NCBI RefSeq assembly: GCF_024053505.1
Contig: NZ_JAMXQS010000001.1
Span: 1 to 64,000 of the forward strand
DNA length: 64,000 bases
Reading direction: 5' to 3'
Origin: Mesorhizobium liriopis
Lineage (GTDB): Bacteria > Pseudomonadota > Alphaproteobacteria > Rhizobiales > Rhizobiaceae
Numbering within the stretch: position 1 is the first letter of the stretch; each line of letters opens with the position of its first letter. The position numbers and the translations under genes were made by a program. Positions 35,043-44,570 of this stretch are shown here, in pieces. Under the pieces are notes generated by a model. The model saw nothing but the letters and a program-made list of their open reading frames with translations. It was not told where the DNA came from and ran no database searches.

Positions 35043-36638
35043 ATGCCCCGCGTTCTCGTTTCAGATAAACTTTCCCCCACCGCCGTGCAGATCTTCAAGG
35101 ATCGCGGTGTCGAGGTCGATTACCTGCCCGATCTCGGCAAGGACAAGGAAGCGCTGCTCGCCAAGATCGGCGAGTATGACGGCCTTGCCATCCGCTCTGC
35201 CACCAAGGTCACGGAAAAGCTCATCAATGCGGCCACCAATCTCAAGGTGATCGGCCGTGCCGGCATCGGCGTCGACAATGTCGATATCCCCGCTGCCTCG
35301 CGGCGCGGCATCATCGTGATGAACACGCCTTTCGGCAATTCCATCACCACCGCCGAGCACGCGGTCGCGCTCATGTTCGCACTCGCCCGCCAGTTGCCCG
35401 AGGCCAACGCCTCGACCCAAGCCGGCAAGTGGGAAAAGAACCGCTTCATGGGCACCGAGATCACCGGCAAGGTGTTGGGCGTGATCGGCTGCGGCAATAT
35501 CGGCTCGATCGTGGCCTCGCGCGGCGTGGGCCTGCGCATGAAGGTTCTGGCCTATGATCCGTTCCTGTCGGAGGCGCGCGCGACCGAACTCGGCGTCGAG
35601 AAGGTCGAGCTGGACGAACTCTTCCCGCGCGCCGACTTCATCACGCTCCATACGCCGATGACTGACAAGACGCGCGGCATCATCAATGCCGATGCCTTCG
35701 CCAAGATGAAGAAGGGCGTGCGCATCATCAATTGCGCCCGCGGCGGCCTGATCGTCGAGGCCGACCTCGTGGAAGCCCTGAAAAGCGGCAAGGTCGCGGG
35801 TGCTGCCATCGACGTGTTCGAAACGGAGCCAGCAACCGACAACCCGCTGTTCGGCATGGAGAACGTCGTCGCGACCCCGCATCTCGGGGCTTCCACGACC
35901 GAAGCGCAGGAGAATGTCGCGCTGCAGGTGGCCGAACAGATGGCGGACTACCTCGTGAAGGGTGCCGTCTCCAACGCCATCAACATGCCGTCCATCACCG
36001 CCGAGGAAGCACCGCGTCTCAAGCCCTTCATCAAGCTCGCCGAAGTGCTCGGTGCTTTCGTCGGGCAGGTTACGGAAGAGCCGATCCAGGAGGTGGAAAT
36101 CCTGTTTGACGGCCAGACGGCCACCATGAACACCCGCGCGCTGATCTCGGCGGCGCTCGCCGGCCTGATCCGGCCGCAGGTGGCCGACGTCAACATGGTC
36201 TCGGCTCCCATCATGGCCAAGGAGCGCGGCATCATCCTGTCGGAGATCAAGCGCGACAAGTCGGGCGTCTTCGACGGCTATATCTCGATCACGGTGAAGA
36301 CCGCGAAGCAGACCCGCTCGATCGCCGGCACCTGCTTCTCGGACGGCAAGCCACGCTTCATTCAGATCAAGGGCATCAATCTCGACGCCGAGGTCGGCCA
36401 GCATATGCTTTATACGACCAATGCCGATGCGCCCGGTATCATCGGTCTTCTCGGAACGATCTGCGGCAAGAACAGCGTCAACATCGCCAACTTCGCGCTT
36501 GGCCGTAACCAGCCGGGCGGCGACGCCATCGCGCTGCTTTATCTCGACGGACCGTTCCCGGAGAATGTCCTGGCGGAACTGCGGTCAGACGAGCGCATCG
36601 ACTCGGCCAAGCCCCTGTCGTTCGACGTGGTGAACTGA
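35043..36638 (+). CDS. serA: D-3-phosphoglycerate dehydrogenase SerA
   Basis: A 531-residue long-form enzyme: substrate and NAD domains with GCGNIG around 149-154, catalytic R233 (NCARGGL), E262 and H280 (ATPHLGASTTEAQ), followed by the intervening ASB domain and a C-terminal ACT domain (LYTTNADAPGIIGLLGTICGKNSVNIANFALGR) that senses serine. It performs the first committed step of serine synthesis and groups with serC. The C-terminal ACT domain suggests allosteric feedback. A terminator follows. Confidence 0.97.
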   Translation: MPRVLVSDKLSPTAVQIFKDRGVEVDYLPDLGKDKEALLAKIGEYDGLAIRSATKVTEKLINAATNLKVIGRAGIGVDNVDIPAASRRGIIVMNTPFGNSITTAEHAVALMFALARQLPEANASTQAGKWEKNRFMGTEITGKVLGVIGCGNIGSIVASRGVGLRMKVLAYDPFLSEARATELGVEKVELDELFPRADFITLHTPMTDKTRGIINADAFAKMKKGVRIINCARGGLIVEADLVEALKSGKVAGAAIDVFETEPATDNPLFGMENVVATPHLGASTTEAQENVALQVAEQMADYLVKGAVSNAINMPSITAEEAPRLKPFIKLAEVLGAFVGQVTEEPIQEVEILFDGQTATMNTRALISAALAGLIRPQVADVNMVSAPIMAKERGIILSEIKRDKSGVFDGYISITVKTAKQTRSIAGTCFSDGKPRFIQIKGINLDAEVGQHMLYTTNADAPGIIGLLGTICGKNSVNIANFALGRNQPGGDAIALLYLDGPFPENVLAELRSDERIDSAKPLSFDVVN

Positions 36639-36646
36639 GTTTAGGA

Positions 36647-36674
36647 GAGGCGCGGCGCGATGGTGCCGCGCTTC
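36647..36674 (+). terminator. Hairpin after serA
   Basis: GAGGCGCGGC / GCCGCGCTTC (36647-36656 with 36665-36674), a 10-bp stem with one G-T pair and an 8-base loop, nine bases after the serA stop. No long T-run follows, so it may rely on Rho or act on stability. Confidence 0.55.
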
Positions 36675-36748
36675 TCACATCTGAGCATTGACTAGGAACC
36701 GGCCACAAGCAGGGCTATACTCTATGGCATGTGCGATGAGGTCGGCCG

Positions 36749-36961
36749 ATGCGCGTTGTGATTGAAGCTTTCTGGGACGATGAAGCGAAAGTTTGGGTCG
36801 CATCCTCGATCGATGATCTCGGACTGGCGACCGAGGCCGAGACGATTGAAGCGCTGCAGCAGAAGCTGTCGGTCATGGTCCCTGATCTCCTGCAACCGGA
36901 TCACGAGGGGCCGGTGGAAGTGGAACTGCTGGCACGAAACACTTACACGATCGCGGCCTGA
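36749..36961 (+). CDS. DUF1902 family protein, likely antitoxin partner of HicA
   Basis: A 70-residue protein with the HicB-like RNase-H-derived beta-alpha-beta core seen in DUF1902 (IEAFWDDEAKVWVASSIDDLGLATEAETIEALQQKL). DUF1902 proteins commonly accompany HicA toxins as antitoxins. ATG 36749 is used. The hicA gene follows after 94 bases, a wider gap and the reverse order compared with classical hicAB. No HTH domain is present, so autoregulation would need another factor. Confidence 0.8.
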   Translation: MRVVIEAFWDDEAKVWVASSIDDLGLATEAETIEALQQKLSVMVPDLLQPDHEGPVEVELLARNTYTIAA

Positions 36962-37055
36962 GCGAGACAGGTACTCGCTTAACCTTCAATCTCATCCTGA
37001 TAAACCGCGAAAGTAGTCGTAGTCTGATCCCGACCTATGATTCGATAGACTGACG

Positions 37056-37250
37056 ATGAACGATTTTGTGCCGGCCCTGAAGAAGCGACTACGAGAGAAT
37101 GGCTGGGAACTTCTTCGTCACGGCAAGGGCGATCATGATATCTGGTATGATCCCCAAACCGGTCGCAAAGTAGCTATCGATCATAAGATCAAGTCGCGTC
37201 ATACGGCGAACGCCGTGTTGGAGCAGGCTGGCCTTGCGAAGGCATTCTGA
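37056..37250 (+). CDS. hicA: HicA-type mRNA interferase toxin
   Basis: A 64-residue double-stranded-RNA-binding-fold protein with the HicA pattern: LKKRLRENGWELLRHGKGDHDIWYDPQTGRKVAIDH, the catalytic histidine being H27 in GKGDHDIW, and the C-terminal helix TANAVLEQAGL. HicA cleaves mRNA and tmRNA independently of translation until bound by its partner. It is the distal gene of the DUF1902-HicA pair and is convergent with the EamA transporter, only 3 bases away. Confidence 0.88.
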   Translation: MNDFVPALKKRLRENGWELLRHGKGDHDIWYDPQTGRKVAIDHKIKSRHTANAVLEQAGLAKAF

Positions 37251-37253
37251 GTT

Positions 37254-38144
37254 CTAAGCCTCCAGCCGTCTCTCGCTCCATTCCGCCACCGCGATCCCGC
37301 CGAGCACCAGGAGCAGTGCTGCTGCGTGGTAGGGATAGAATGCCTCGCCGAGCAGGACGATGGCAAGCAGGGTGCCGAAGATCGGCACGAGGTTGATGAA
37401 GAGGCCGGCACGGTTCGGGCCGATCAGTTCGACGCTTCGGATGTAGAAGAGTTGGGCGATGATCGAAGGAAAGACGCAGATATAGGCGACGAGCGCCCAG
37501 CCGGTGGCGTCCGGCATCTGACCGTGGCCGAGCACCCATTCGGCGGCCATGAAGGGCAGGCTGGTGAGAAAGGCGCTGCCGGTGAGAACGATGATCAGGC
37601 TGAGCCAATGGATGGCTGGCCGAAAGCGCAACAGCACGGTGTAGGCCGAGTAGACCAAGACGGCTATGATCATCAGCGCATCGCCGAAATTGACGTCGAG
37701 CGCCCAAAGCCGCGCGAACTCGCCATGGGCGGCGGTGAGCGCCACGCCCAGAACGGCCGCCACGAAACCGACGATCTGGCCCAAACCGACGCGCTGATGA
37801 AAGAACAGGTAGTTGGCGGCAAAGATCACCATCGGAATGCCTGCCTGCTCGATGCTGACATTGATGGCGCTGGTGAAGTTGAGGGCCGCATAAAGCGCGA
37901 CGTTGAAGAGGGCGAAGCCGCTGGCGCCGAGCAGAAACAGAATCGGCAGCTTCGCTCGCACGAGCACCCAGTCCTGCCGCAACTGCCGGTGGCCGACGGC
38001 ATAGAGAATCGCGCAGGCCAAACCCCAGCGCAGTGTCGTCAGCAGCATCGGCGAGACGTGACCGACGGCGTATTTGCCGGCCACCGAATTGCCACCCCAC
38101 ATCAAGGTGGTCAGGATCAGGAGCCCATAGGCGGTTAGATGCAT
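37254..38144 (-). CDS. EamA/DMT-superfamily transporter
   Basis: A 296-residue protein with ten transmembrane helices arranged as two EamA repeats (LILTTLMWGGNSVAGKYAVG ... LLGASGFALFNVALYAALNFTSAINVSIEQA; second repeat WVLGHGQ ... FINLVPIFGTLLAIVLLGEAFYPYHA). Family members export amino acids, nucleotides or drugs. ATG 38144 (MHLTAYGLL) was chosen because the in-frame extension upstream is polar and would precede the first helix. Substrate is unknown. Confidence 0.88.
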   Translation of the reverse strand: MHLTAYGLLILTTLMWGGNSVAGKYAVGHVSPMLLTTLRWGLACAILYAVGHRQLRQDWVLVRAKLPILFLLGASGFALFNVALYAALNFTSAINVSIEQAGIPMVIFAANYLFFHQRVGLGQIVGFVAAVLGVALTAAHGEFARLWALDVNFGDALMIIAVLVYSAYTVLLRFRPAIHWLSLIIVLTGSAFLTSLPFMAAEWVLGHGQMPDATGWALVAYICVFPSIIAQLFYIRSVELIGPNRAGLFINLVPIFGTLLAIVLLGEAFYPYHAAALLLVLGGIAVAEWSERRLEA

Positions 38145-38279
38145 GCGGGCGTCCCGGATATGGTCGAAATCAGAACGTGTTCGCGATGTTTTCCCCAAGG
38201 AAGGGGTCGCAGGAGCCGCCTTGTGACGCTATAGAGGCCCCGCTTCAAGCAAACATTCTCTCATTCGAAGGCTTTCAGC

Positions 38280-39578
38280 ATGGCCAATGTGGTGGTCGTC
38301 GGCTCGCAGTGGGGCGACGAGGGCAAAGGCAAGATCGTGGACTGGCTGTCCGAGCGCGCCGATGTGGTGGTGCGTTTCCAGGGCGGGCACAATGCCGGCC
38401 ATACGCTCGTCGTGGATGGCACCGTCTACAAGCTTTCGCTCCTGCCATCGGGTGTCGTCCGCGAAGGCAAGCTGTCCGTGATCGGCAATGGCGTGGTGTT
38501 CGACCCGCATGCCTTCGTCAACGAATCCGAGAAGCTGAAGGCGCAGGGCGTCGCGATCACACCGGAAAACCTGAAGATCGCTGAGAACACGGCGCTGATC
38601 CTGTCTGTGCATCGCGAGCTCGACGGCTTCCGCGAGGACGCCGCGCAAAGTGCCGGCACGAAGATCGGCACCACGCGTCGCGGCATCGGCCCTGCCTATG
38701 AAGATAAAGTCGGCCGGCGCGCGATCCGCGTGATGGATCTGGCCGATCGCGAAACGCTGCCGGCCAAGATCGACCGCCTGCTCACGCATCACAATGCGCT
38801 GCGTACCGGCCTCGACCAGCCGCAGGTCGATCCGCAAGCGATCTTGGCGGAACTCGATGCGGTCGCGGAAAAGATCCTGCCCTTCATGGACCGGGTCTGG
38901 AAGGTACTCGACGAAAAGCGCAAGGCCGGCGCGCGCATCCTCTTCGAGGGCGCGCAGGGCACGCTGCTCGACATCGACCAGGGCACCTATCCCTTCGTCA
39001 CCTCGTCCAACACCATCGCCGGCCAGGCCGCGACGGGGTCGGGCATGGGGCCGAGCGCCATCGGCTATGTGCTGGGCATCACCAAGGCCTATACGACGCG
39101 CGTGGGCGAGGGGCCTTTCCCGACCGAACAGGACAACGAGGTCGGCGAGTTCTTGGGTCAGCGCGGCCATGAATTCGGAACCGTGACGGGCCGCAAGCGG
39201 CGCTGCGGCTGGTTCGACGCGGTGCTGGTGCGCCAGGCGGTGGCCGTGAACGGCATTGACGGCATCGCGCTGACCAAGCTCGACGTGCTCGACGGCATGG
39301 ACGAGATCAAGGTCTGCACCGGCTATCGTCTCGATGGCGAAGAGATCGACTATCTGCCGGCCAGCCAGGGCGCGCAGGCGCGTGTGGAAGCGATCTATGA
39401 AACGCTCGAAGGCTGGAAGGGCACCACTGCCGGCGCTCGCTCCTGGAACGACCTGCCCGCGCAGGCGGTCAAGTATGTCCGCTATATCGAGGAATTGATC
39501 GGGGCGCCTGTGGCTTTGCTTTCCACCAGCCCCGAACGTGACGACACGATTCTTGTGACCGATCCCTTTAGGGATTAA
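38280..39578 (+). CDS. purA: Adenylosuccinate synthetase PurA
   Basis: A 432-residue GTPase-type ligase with the family P-loop [15 protein letters not shown] (catalytic D13), the HNAGHT motif with the second catalytic His, [21 protein letters not shown] and [10 protein letters not shown]-type loop ([11 protein letters not shown]). It joins IMP and aspartate with GTP on the way to AMP. ATG 38280 gives the conserved N-terminus [12 protein letters not shown]. It is followed by the 39638 gene on the same strand. Confidence 0.98.
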   Translation: MANVVVVGSQWGDEGKGKIVDWLSERADVVVRFQGGHNAGHTLVVDGTVYKLSLLPSGVVREGKLSVIGNGVVFDPHAFVNESEKLKAQGVAITPENLKIAENTALILSVHRELDGFREDAAQSAGTKIGTTRRGIGPAYEDKVGRRAIRVMDLADRETLPAKIDRLLTHHNALRTGLDQPQVDPQAILAELDAVAEKILPFMDRVWKVLDEKRKAGARILFEGAQGTLLDIDQGTYPFVTSSNTIAGQAATGSGMGPSAIGYVLGITKAYTTRVGEGPFPTEQDNEVGEFLGQRGHEFGTVTGRKRRCGWFDAVLVRQAVAVNGIDGIALTKLDVLDGMDEIKVCTGYRLDGEEIDYLPASQGAQARVEAIYETLEGWKGTTAGARSWNDLPAQAVKYVRYIEELIGAPVALLSTSPERDDTILVTDPFRD

Positions 39579-39637
39579 GTCACCATATTCGTGTTCGCCG
39601 ACTGTGGGGGTCGGCGCCACTCAGCAAGACGGACAAG

Positions 39638-41578
39638 ATGGCGGATTTCGTTGCGGTTCTGAAGAAGACCCTGGCTGGCATGGGGGAGACCACGCCGGCC
39701 ATGCGGGCGCGCGTCTATGACAAGGCGCGCAACACGATCGAGGCGAAGCTCGCCGCGCTCAATCCGCCGCCGCCCGAGGCTGCCGCCGCCCGCCAGCGCA
39801 AGGCGCTGGAGGATGCGATCACAGCGGTCGAGCGCGAATTCGCGCCACCTCCACCCGCGCCGCCGCCACCGGCGCCGCGCGCTGGCGACCCGCTCGATGA
39901 GCTGGATGATGTCTTTTCCTCGATCAACGCGCAGCGCCAGGCCCCGCCGTCGCGCGCAACACCCGTTGCGCCGCCACGTGCACCCGAGCCGCGTCCGGCA
40001 CCGGCTGTGGAACAACGTGGCTCCGAGCCGCAGCGTTCGGTGCAAACGCCGCCGGCTCCGCCGCGTGAGCCTGCTCCATCTCCGTCCCCGCAACGCACCT
40101 TCACGCCGAGCCGGCTGCAGACCGAGCCGCGCCCGCAGGCAGAGGCCCGCCAGTACGAGCCGCCGCGCCGCGAAGAGCGACAGGAGCCGCATGGGTTCGA
40201 GCCTGCGCCGCAACAGCGCGACGCCTATCAGCCGCAGCCTCCCGTTTCCTATACGCAGCTGCCGGTCGCAGCACCCACGCCGACCTCACGCCGTGACCCG
40301 GACGAATTCGACCTCGAAGACCACGCGCCGCGTCAGCGTGACGATGCTTTCGACCGCCGCGAGCCGGAGGCCGAGGAATGGCCCGGCAATGACTGGCGTC
40401 ACGATGACGAGCCGCAGGGCGAATGGCGCGACCACGAGTGGCCGAGCGAAGATCTGCCGCCGCACGAAGATGATGAGCCGCGCCGCGGGCGTGGTGGCCT
40501 GATCGCGGCCGGCGTTGTACTGCTCCTCCTTGCGGGCGGCGGCTACGCGGCCTGGACGAACCGCGACACGCTCGCGCCGATGGTCGGCCTGGACCTCTCC
40601 GGTCAATCAACCGCAACGGATGCCGCCTCCGAGCAGCCCGCTGCCGAGACACCCGCTGCGGAGACACCTGCCGCGCAAACGCCTGCGGCGGAGCCTGACA
40701 GCTCGACCGCCGAGGAACAGCCTGCGCCTGAGGACCAAGCCGCTGTCGAGGAAGAGCCGGATGCCGGCAACGATGCGCCTGCACAGGCCGCAGCCGGCCC
40801 CGAAGCAGCTGCCAGCAACCCGGCACGTCCGCAGAAATTCACACAGCGTCTGTCGGCCGATGGTCGCGAGACCGATCCGGGCGCGGGTGGTGCCGCAGGC
40901 ACCGTGGGCGAAGGCACGTCGGTCGCCGCACTTTCGGAAGCCGCGACTGGCGCAACGCCGGCGGCCAATGCTGCCCAGCAGACCGCGCAGGCCGGCGAAA
41001 CCGGCACCCAGACGCCAGCCGCCGTTCCGGTCGGCCAGCGTGCGATCTTCTATGAAGAGCGCACCAATGTTTCCCAGAGCTCGGCCGAGCAGGGTTCGAT
41101 CGTCTGGTCGGTGGTGCAGGAATCACCGGGCGCGGATCAGCCACCCGAGCCCGCGATCCGCGCCGAGGCGACCATTCCGGGCAAGAACATCCAGCTGCGC
41201 ATGACCATCCGCCGAAATGCGGACCGTACGCTGCCGGCCAGCCACATCGTTGAGATGATCTTTCTGACGCCCGACAATTTCGAGGGCGGCGGCATCGAGA
41301 ACGTCTTGCGCATGACCATGAAGAGTTCCGAGCAGGAAACCGGCACGCCGCTTTCCGGCATTCCGGCCAAGATCGCGGATGGCTATTTCCTTGTCGCGCT
41401 CAGCGACAACGCGCAGGACACGCAGGCCAACCTGAATCTCTTGCGCACGCGCTCATGGATCGACGTACCGATCGTCTACAAGTCGGGACGTCGCGCGCTG
41501 ATCACACTCGAAAAGGGCGTGCCCGGCGAGAACGCATTCCAGAATGCCATCAATGCCTGGGGCGGCCCGGCGCGCTGA
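39638..41578 (+). CDS. Large single-pass membrane protein with proline-rich cytoplasmic part, unknown function
   Basis: A 646-residue protein: N-terminal helical segment (VAVLKKTLAGMGETTPAMRARVYDKARNTIEAKLAAL), a highly Pro/Arg/Glu-rich disordered region to about residue 285, one transmembrane helix (GGLIAAGVVLLLLAGGGYAAW), an Ala/Pro/Glu-rich linker with repeated PAAETPAAE units, and a folded C-terminal domain of about 170 residues (IFYEERTNVSQSSAEQGSIVWSVVQ to the end). Topology predicts the C-domain in the periplasm. It follows purA and precedes rpoH as in other Hyphomicrobiales. I know of no assigned role. Confidence 0.8.
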   Translation: MADFVAVLKKTLAGMGETTPAMRARVYDKARNTIEAKLAALNPPPPEAAAARQRKALEDAITAVEREFAPPPPAPPPPAPRAGDPLDELDDVFSSINAQRQAPPSRATPVAPPRAPEPRPAPAVEQRGSEPQRSVQTPPAPPREPAPSPSPQRTFTPSRLQTEPRPQAEARQYEPPRREERQEPHGFEPAPQQRDAYQPQPPVSYTQLPVAAPTPTSRRDPDEFDLEDHAPRQRDDAFDRREPEAEEWPGNDWRHDDEPQGEWRDHEWPSEDLPPHEDDEPRRGRGGLIAAGVVLLLLAGGGYAAWTNRDTLAPMVGLDLSGQSTATDAASEQPAAETPAAETPAAQTPAAEPDSSTAEEQPAPEDQAAVEEEPDAGNDAPAQAAAGPEAAASNPARPQKFTQRLSADGRETDPGAGGAAGTVGEGTSVAALSEAATGATPAANAAQQTAQAGETGTQTPAAVPVGQRAIFYEERTNVSQSSAEQGSIVWSVVQESPGADQPPEPAIRAEATIPGKNIQLRMTIRRNADRTLPASHIVEMIFLTPDNFEGGGIENVLRMTMKSSEQETGTPLSGIPAKIADGYFLVALSDNAQDTQANLNLLRTRSWIDVPIVYKSGRRALITLEKGVPGENAFQNAINAWGGPAR

Positions 41579-41601
41579 GCCGACATCCGCTGCAAACGAA
41601 A

Positions 41602-41628
41602 AAGGCCGCCGGTCAACCCGGCGGCCTT
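41602..41628. terminator. Bidirectional terminator between the 39638 gene and rpoH
   Basis: Perfect 11-bp stem AAGGCCGCCGG / CCGGCGGCCTT (41602-41612 with 41618-41628), 5-base loop, preceded by an A-run and followed by TCTGCTTTT, so it can work on both strands for these convergent genes. Confidence 0.9.
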
Positions 41629-41652
41629 CTGCTTTTCTGATCAGGCCCGCGC

Positions 41653-42561
41653 TCAGGCCGGTTCGTTTTCGATGACGCGCAAAGCCTGCGCCTGACGCTT
41701 GGCTGCGGCCTTCACTGCTTCCTGCACCTTCTCGAAGGCGCGCACCTCGATCTGGCGCACGCGCTCGCGGCTGATGTTGAATTCGCCGGACAATTCTTCC
41801 AACGTGATCGGGTCCTCGGCGAGACGACGCGCTTCGAAGATGCGGCGTTCGCGGTCGTTGAGCACGTTCATCGCATCGCCCAGCATGCCGCGCCGATTTT
41901 CCAGCTCGTCCTGCTCGACCAGAATCTGCTCGGCGGTCTCGTTGTCGTCCACGAGCCAGTCCTGCCATTCGCCGCTTTCGCCTTCGCTCGCGCGGATCGG
42001 CGCGTTGAGCGAGGCGTCGCCCGAAAGGCGGCGGTTCATCGAGATGACATCCGATTCCGGCACATTGAGCCGCGTCGCGATCTCGGTCACCTGTTCGGGG
42101 CGCAGATCACCCTCGTCCAGTGCCTGGATCTTGCCCTTTACCTTGCGCAGGTTGAAGAACAGCCGCTTCTGGTTGGCCGTGGTGCCCATCTTCACGAGGC
42201 TCCACGAGCGCAGGATATATTCCTGGATCGACGCCTTGATCCACCACATCGCATAGGTCGCAAGGCGGAAGCCGCGCTCGGGCTCGAACTTCTTGACGGC
42301 CTGCATCAGGCCGACATTGCCTTCCGAAATCACCTCGCCGATCGGCAGGCCATAGCCCCGATAGCCCATGGCGATTTTCGCCACGAGCCGCAGATGGCTG
42401 GTGACCAGCTTGTGCGCCGCCTTGGTGTCGTCATGCTCGTGGTAGCGTTTGGCGAGCATGTATTCTTCCTGCGGCTGAAGCATCGGGAAGCGACGGATTT
42501 CTTCCAGATAGCGGTTCAGGCCGCCTTCGCCTCCAACGAGGCTCGGTAATGACTGGGCCAT
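41653..42561 (-). CDS. rpoH: RNA polymerase heat-shock sigma factor RpoH (sigma-32)
   Basis: A 302-residue sigma-70-family protein with region 2 (EGNVGLMQAVKKFEPERGFRLATYAMWWIKASIQEYILRSWSLV), the RpoH box QKRLFFNLR and region 4 HTH (LEELSGEFNISRERVRQIEVRAFEKV). It directs transcription of chaperone and protease genes such as ftsH. A strong ribosome site AAGGAGGGG precedes the ATG; two GC-rich hairpins (around 42585-42635 on the minus strand) lie just upstream and could give temperature-dependent translation, an inference. Rhizobia often have two rpoH genes; which paralogue this is cannot be told. Confidence 0.95.
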   Translation of the reverse strand: MAQSLPSLVGGEGGLNRYLEEIRRFPMLQPQEEYMLAKRYHEHDDTKAAHKLVTSHLRLVAKIAMGYRGYGLPIGEVISEGNVGLMQAVKKFEPERGFRLATYAMWWIKASIQEYILRSWSLVKMGTTANQKRLFFNLRKVKGKIQALDEGDLRPEQVTEIATRLNVPESDVISMNRRLSGDASLNAPIRASEGESGEWQDWLVDDNETAEQILVEQDELENRRGMLGDAMNVLNDRERRIFEARRLAEDPITLEELSGEFNISRERVRQIEVRAFEKVQEAVKAAAKRQAQALRVIENEPA

Positions 42562-42725
42562 GAATGCACCCCTCCTTCTTTCTCGCGTTCCTCGAAAGCG
42601 AACGCGCGCACGGGAGCATCCCCCGCGCTCGAATTCACATATGGGTGCTCGAACAAGGATTTATAAGGGCTAGGGTTGCGTAAACAGTGAGTCACTCCCA
42701 TGTGACCACGTTTGCTCTCGAGGCC

Positions 42726-43751
42726 TCAACCAGCCTTTCGAAATCCTTCGACCAAGGCTGCCATGTCTTGGGGCAGGGGGCTTGTGAAGCGCATCGGCTC
42801 AGCCGTTTCGGGGTGATCGAAGCCCAGAAGATAAGCGTGCAGCGCCTGACGCGGGAACCCGCGAACCGTGTCCTTGAGCGGTTCCGGCAGTTTATCGGCC
42901 TTGGTGCGGAACCCGCGCCCATAGAGCGGGTCGCCGATGATCGGGTGGCGAATGCTTTCCAGATGCACGCGGATCTGATGCGTGCGTCCCGTTTCCAGAC
43001 GGCATTCGAGCAGGGCCGCCGCGATCCGGCCCCCCACCGTGAATCGTTTCTCCACACGAAACCGCGTCACCGCGTGGCGCGCATCCGAGCGTCCGGCAGG
43101 CACCACGGCACGCCGCGTCGGGTCCTTCGTGTCGCGTCCGAGCGGCGCATCCACCGTGCCGCCGTCCACTTCCGGTGCGCCCCAAACGAGCGCCTGATAC
43201 GCGCGTTCGAGACCACCCGAAGCGCCATGGTCCGCGAAGGCCTCGGCTAGGGCGCGGTGGGCGCGGTCGGTCTTGGCGGCCACCATGACGCCGCTCGTCT
43301 GGGCGTCCAGCCGGTGCACGATGCCCGGCCGCTTCACGCCCCCGATGCCCGACAGGCTGTCACCGCAGTGATAAAGCAGCGCATTGACCAGCGTGCCCGT
43401 CGGGTTTCCGGCACCCGGATGCACGACGAGCCCGGCCGGCTTGTCGATCACGATAAGCGAAGCATCTTCGTAGAGAACGGAAAGCGGGATGTTCTCGGGC
43501 TCCGGTTCGGCGGCTTCCGGTTCGGGCATACGAACCGCGACGGTTTCGCCACTCCGCAGGCGATATTTCGCTTCTTCCGCCTTGCCATCGACCAGGACGT
43601 GCCCGTCGCGGATCAGGCTCTGCGCGCGGGCACGGGAGAGATCGGGCGCGAAGGCAGAAGCCAGCCAGGCATCGAGCCGGGTACCCCGCGCGTCCTCGGG
43701 CACGACGCGCGTCTCGCTTGCGGGCAGGGCGTCTTTGTGGGAAGCGCTCAC
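42726..43751 (-). CDS. rluD: 23S rRNA pseudouridine synthase, RluA/RluD family
   Basis: A 341-residue protein with an N-terminal S4 RNA-binding domain (GTRLDAWLASAFAPDLSRARAQSLIRDGHVLVDG) and the pseudouridine synthase core: IDKPAGLVVHPG, the catalytic aspartate in RPGIVHRLDAQTSGVMV, LETGRTHQIRVHL and GDPLYGRG. RluD isomerises uridines 1911, 1915 and 1917 in helix 69. The usual HRLDKDTSG is HRLDAQTSG here; the catalytic Asp is kept. Next to rpoH, divergent from the small membrane gene at 43782. Target uridine is inferred. Confidence 0.92.
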   Translation of the reverse strand: MSASHKDALPASETRVVPEDARGTRLDAWLASAFAPDLSRARAQSLIRDGHVLVDGKAEEAKYRLRSGETVAVRMPEPEAAEPEPENIPLSVLYEDASLIVIDKPAGLVVHPGAGNPTGTLVNALLYHCGDSLSGIGGVKRPGIVHRLDAQTSGVMVAAKTDRAHRALAEAFADHGASGGLERAYQALVWGAPEVDGGTVDAPLGRDTKDPTRRAVVPAGRSDARHAVTRFRVEKRFTVGGRIAAALLECRLETGRTHQIRVHLESIRHPIIGDPLYGRGFRTKADKLPEPLKDTVRGFPRQALHAYLLGFDHPETAEPMRFTSPLPQDMAALVEGFRKAG

Positions 43752-43781
43752 GGTGAAACGCTCAGGAGCAGAAGCTTGAAC

Positions 43782-44147
43782 ATGAAGCCAGCTATCGCCG
43801 AGGCGGATGCGGATGACAAGCTGGACGAGAAGCCGCTCGACCCGGCCGTCGAACGCGTGCGCCGCAAGCTGATCCGCTTCGCGGTGATCAACCTGGTGAT
43901 CCTGTTCGGCGCGCTGGCAATCGTCGTGGTGGCGCTTTTCCTGCGCGGACCGCGCTCAAAGGTGCCGGCCGCACCTGCCACGGCGCAGCTTTCGGTGCCG
44001 GTCGGCGCACAGGTCATCTCGCACAGTGCCACGCCTGACGCACTCTCGCTGCTCGTGTCGATGCCCGACAACAGCCGCCAGCTTCTCGTCTTCGATCCCG
44101 TCACCGGGAACTTGCGCACGCGCTACACGCTCGTCGCCGCACCGTGA
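43782..44147 (+). CDS. Small single-pass membrane protein, unknown function
   Basis: A 121-residue protein: acidic N-terminal tail, one transmembrane helix (FAVINLVILFGALAIVVVALFL, about 31-52) and a small periplasmic domain (LSVPVGAQVISHSATPDALSLLVSMPDNSRQLLVFDPVTGNLRTRYTL) that reads like a single beta-sheet unit. Such proteins occur next to rluD in Hyphomicrobiales; function unknown. Its stop overlaps the start of the VOC gene (GTGA), so the two are coupled. Confidence 0.75.
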   Translation: MKPAIAEADADDKLDEKPLDPAVERVRRKLIRFAVINLVILFGALAIVVVALFLRGPRSKVPAAPATAQLSVPVGAQVISHSATPDALSLLVSMPDNSRQLLVFDPVTGNLRTRYTLVAAP

Positions 44148-44527
44148 CCCGATCGCTCGCGCGCTTGTCGTTTCTCGTCCGCGATTATGACGAGGCGATC
44201 CTTTGGTTCACCGAGAAACTGGGCTTTCGCCTGATCGAGGACACGCCGCTCGGCGAGAACAAACGCTGGGTCAGGATCGGCACGGATCGCGGCGTGGAAC
44301 TCCTTCTCGCTGCGGCTGACGGCCCCGAACAAGAGGTGGCCATCGGCAATCAGGCCGGCGGCCGCGTCCTCCTGTTCCTCGAAACCGATGACTTCACTCG
44401 CGACCACGCCCACATGCTGGCCGCAGGCATCACCTTTCGCGAAGCTCCGCGCCATGAGCCCTACGGCACTGTCGCCGTCTTCTTCGACCTCTATGGCAAT
44501 CCCTGGGACCTGATCGAACCGCGCTGA
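44144..44527 (+). CDS. VOC-superfamily (glyoxalase/bleomycin-resistance-like) protein
   Basis: A 127-residue protein with paired beta-alpha-beta-beta-beta modules: LSFLVRDYDEAILWFTEKLGFRLIED, RWVRIGTDRGVELLLA, and AHMLAAGITFREAPRHEPYGTVAVFFDLYGNPWDLIEP, the last containing the usual metal-binding Glu. VOC proteins are dioxygenases, lyases or antibiotic-binding proteins; no substrate is evident. Starts at GTG 44144, overlapping the preceding gene by 4 bases. Confidence 0.88.
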   Translation: MTRSLARLSFLVRDYDEAILWFTEKLGFRLIEDTPLGENKRWVRIGTDRGVELLLAAADGPEQEVAIGNQAGGRVLLFLETDDFTRDHAHMLAAGITFREAPRHEPYGTVAVFFDLYGNPWDLIEPR

Positions 44528-44570
44528 ACCCAACGGAAACCGCAAAAGCGCATTTCCGTCCTTTCCCCGA

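Noticed and set aside
40630-40700. GC-rich short tandem repeats
   Set aside because: They encode the PAAETPAAE linker of the 39638 membrane protein and are explained by coding low complexity.
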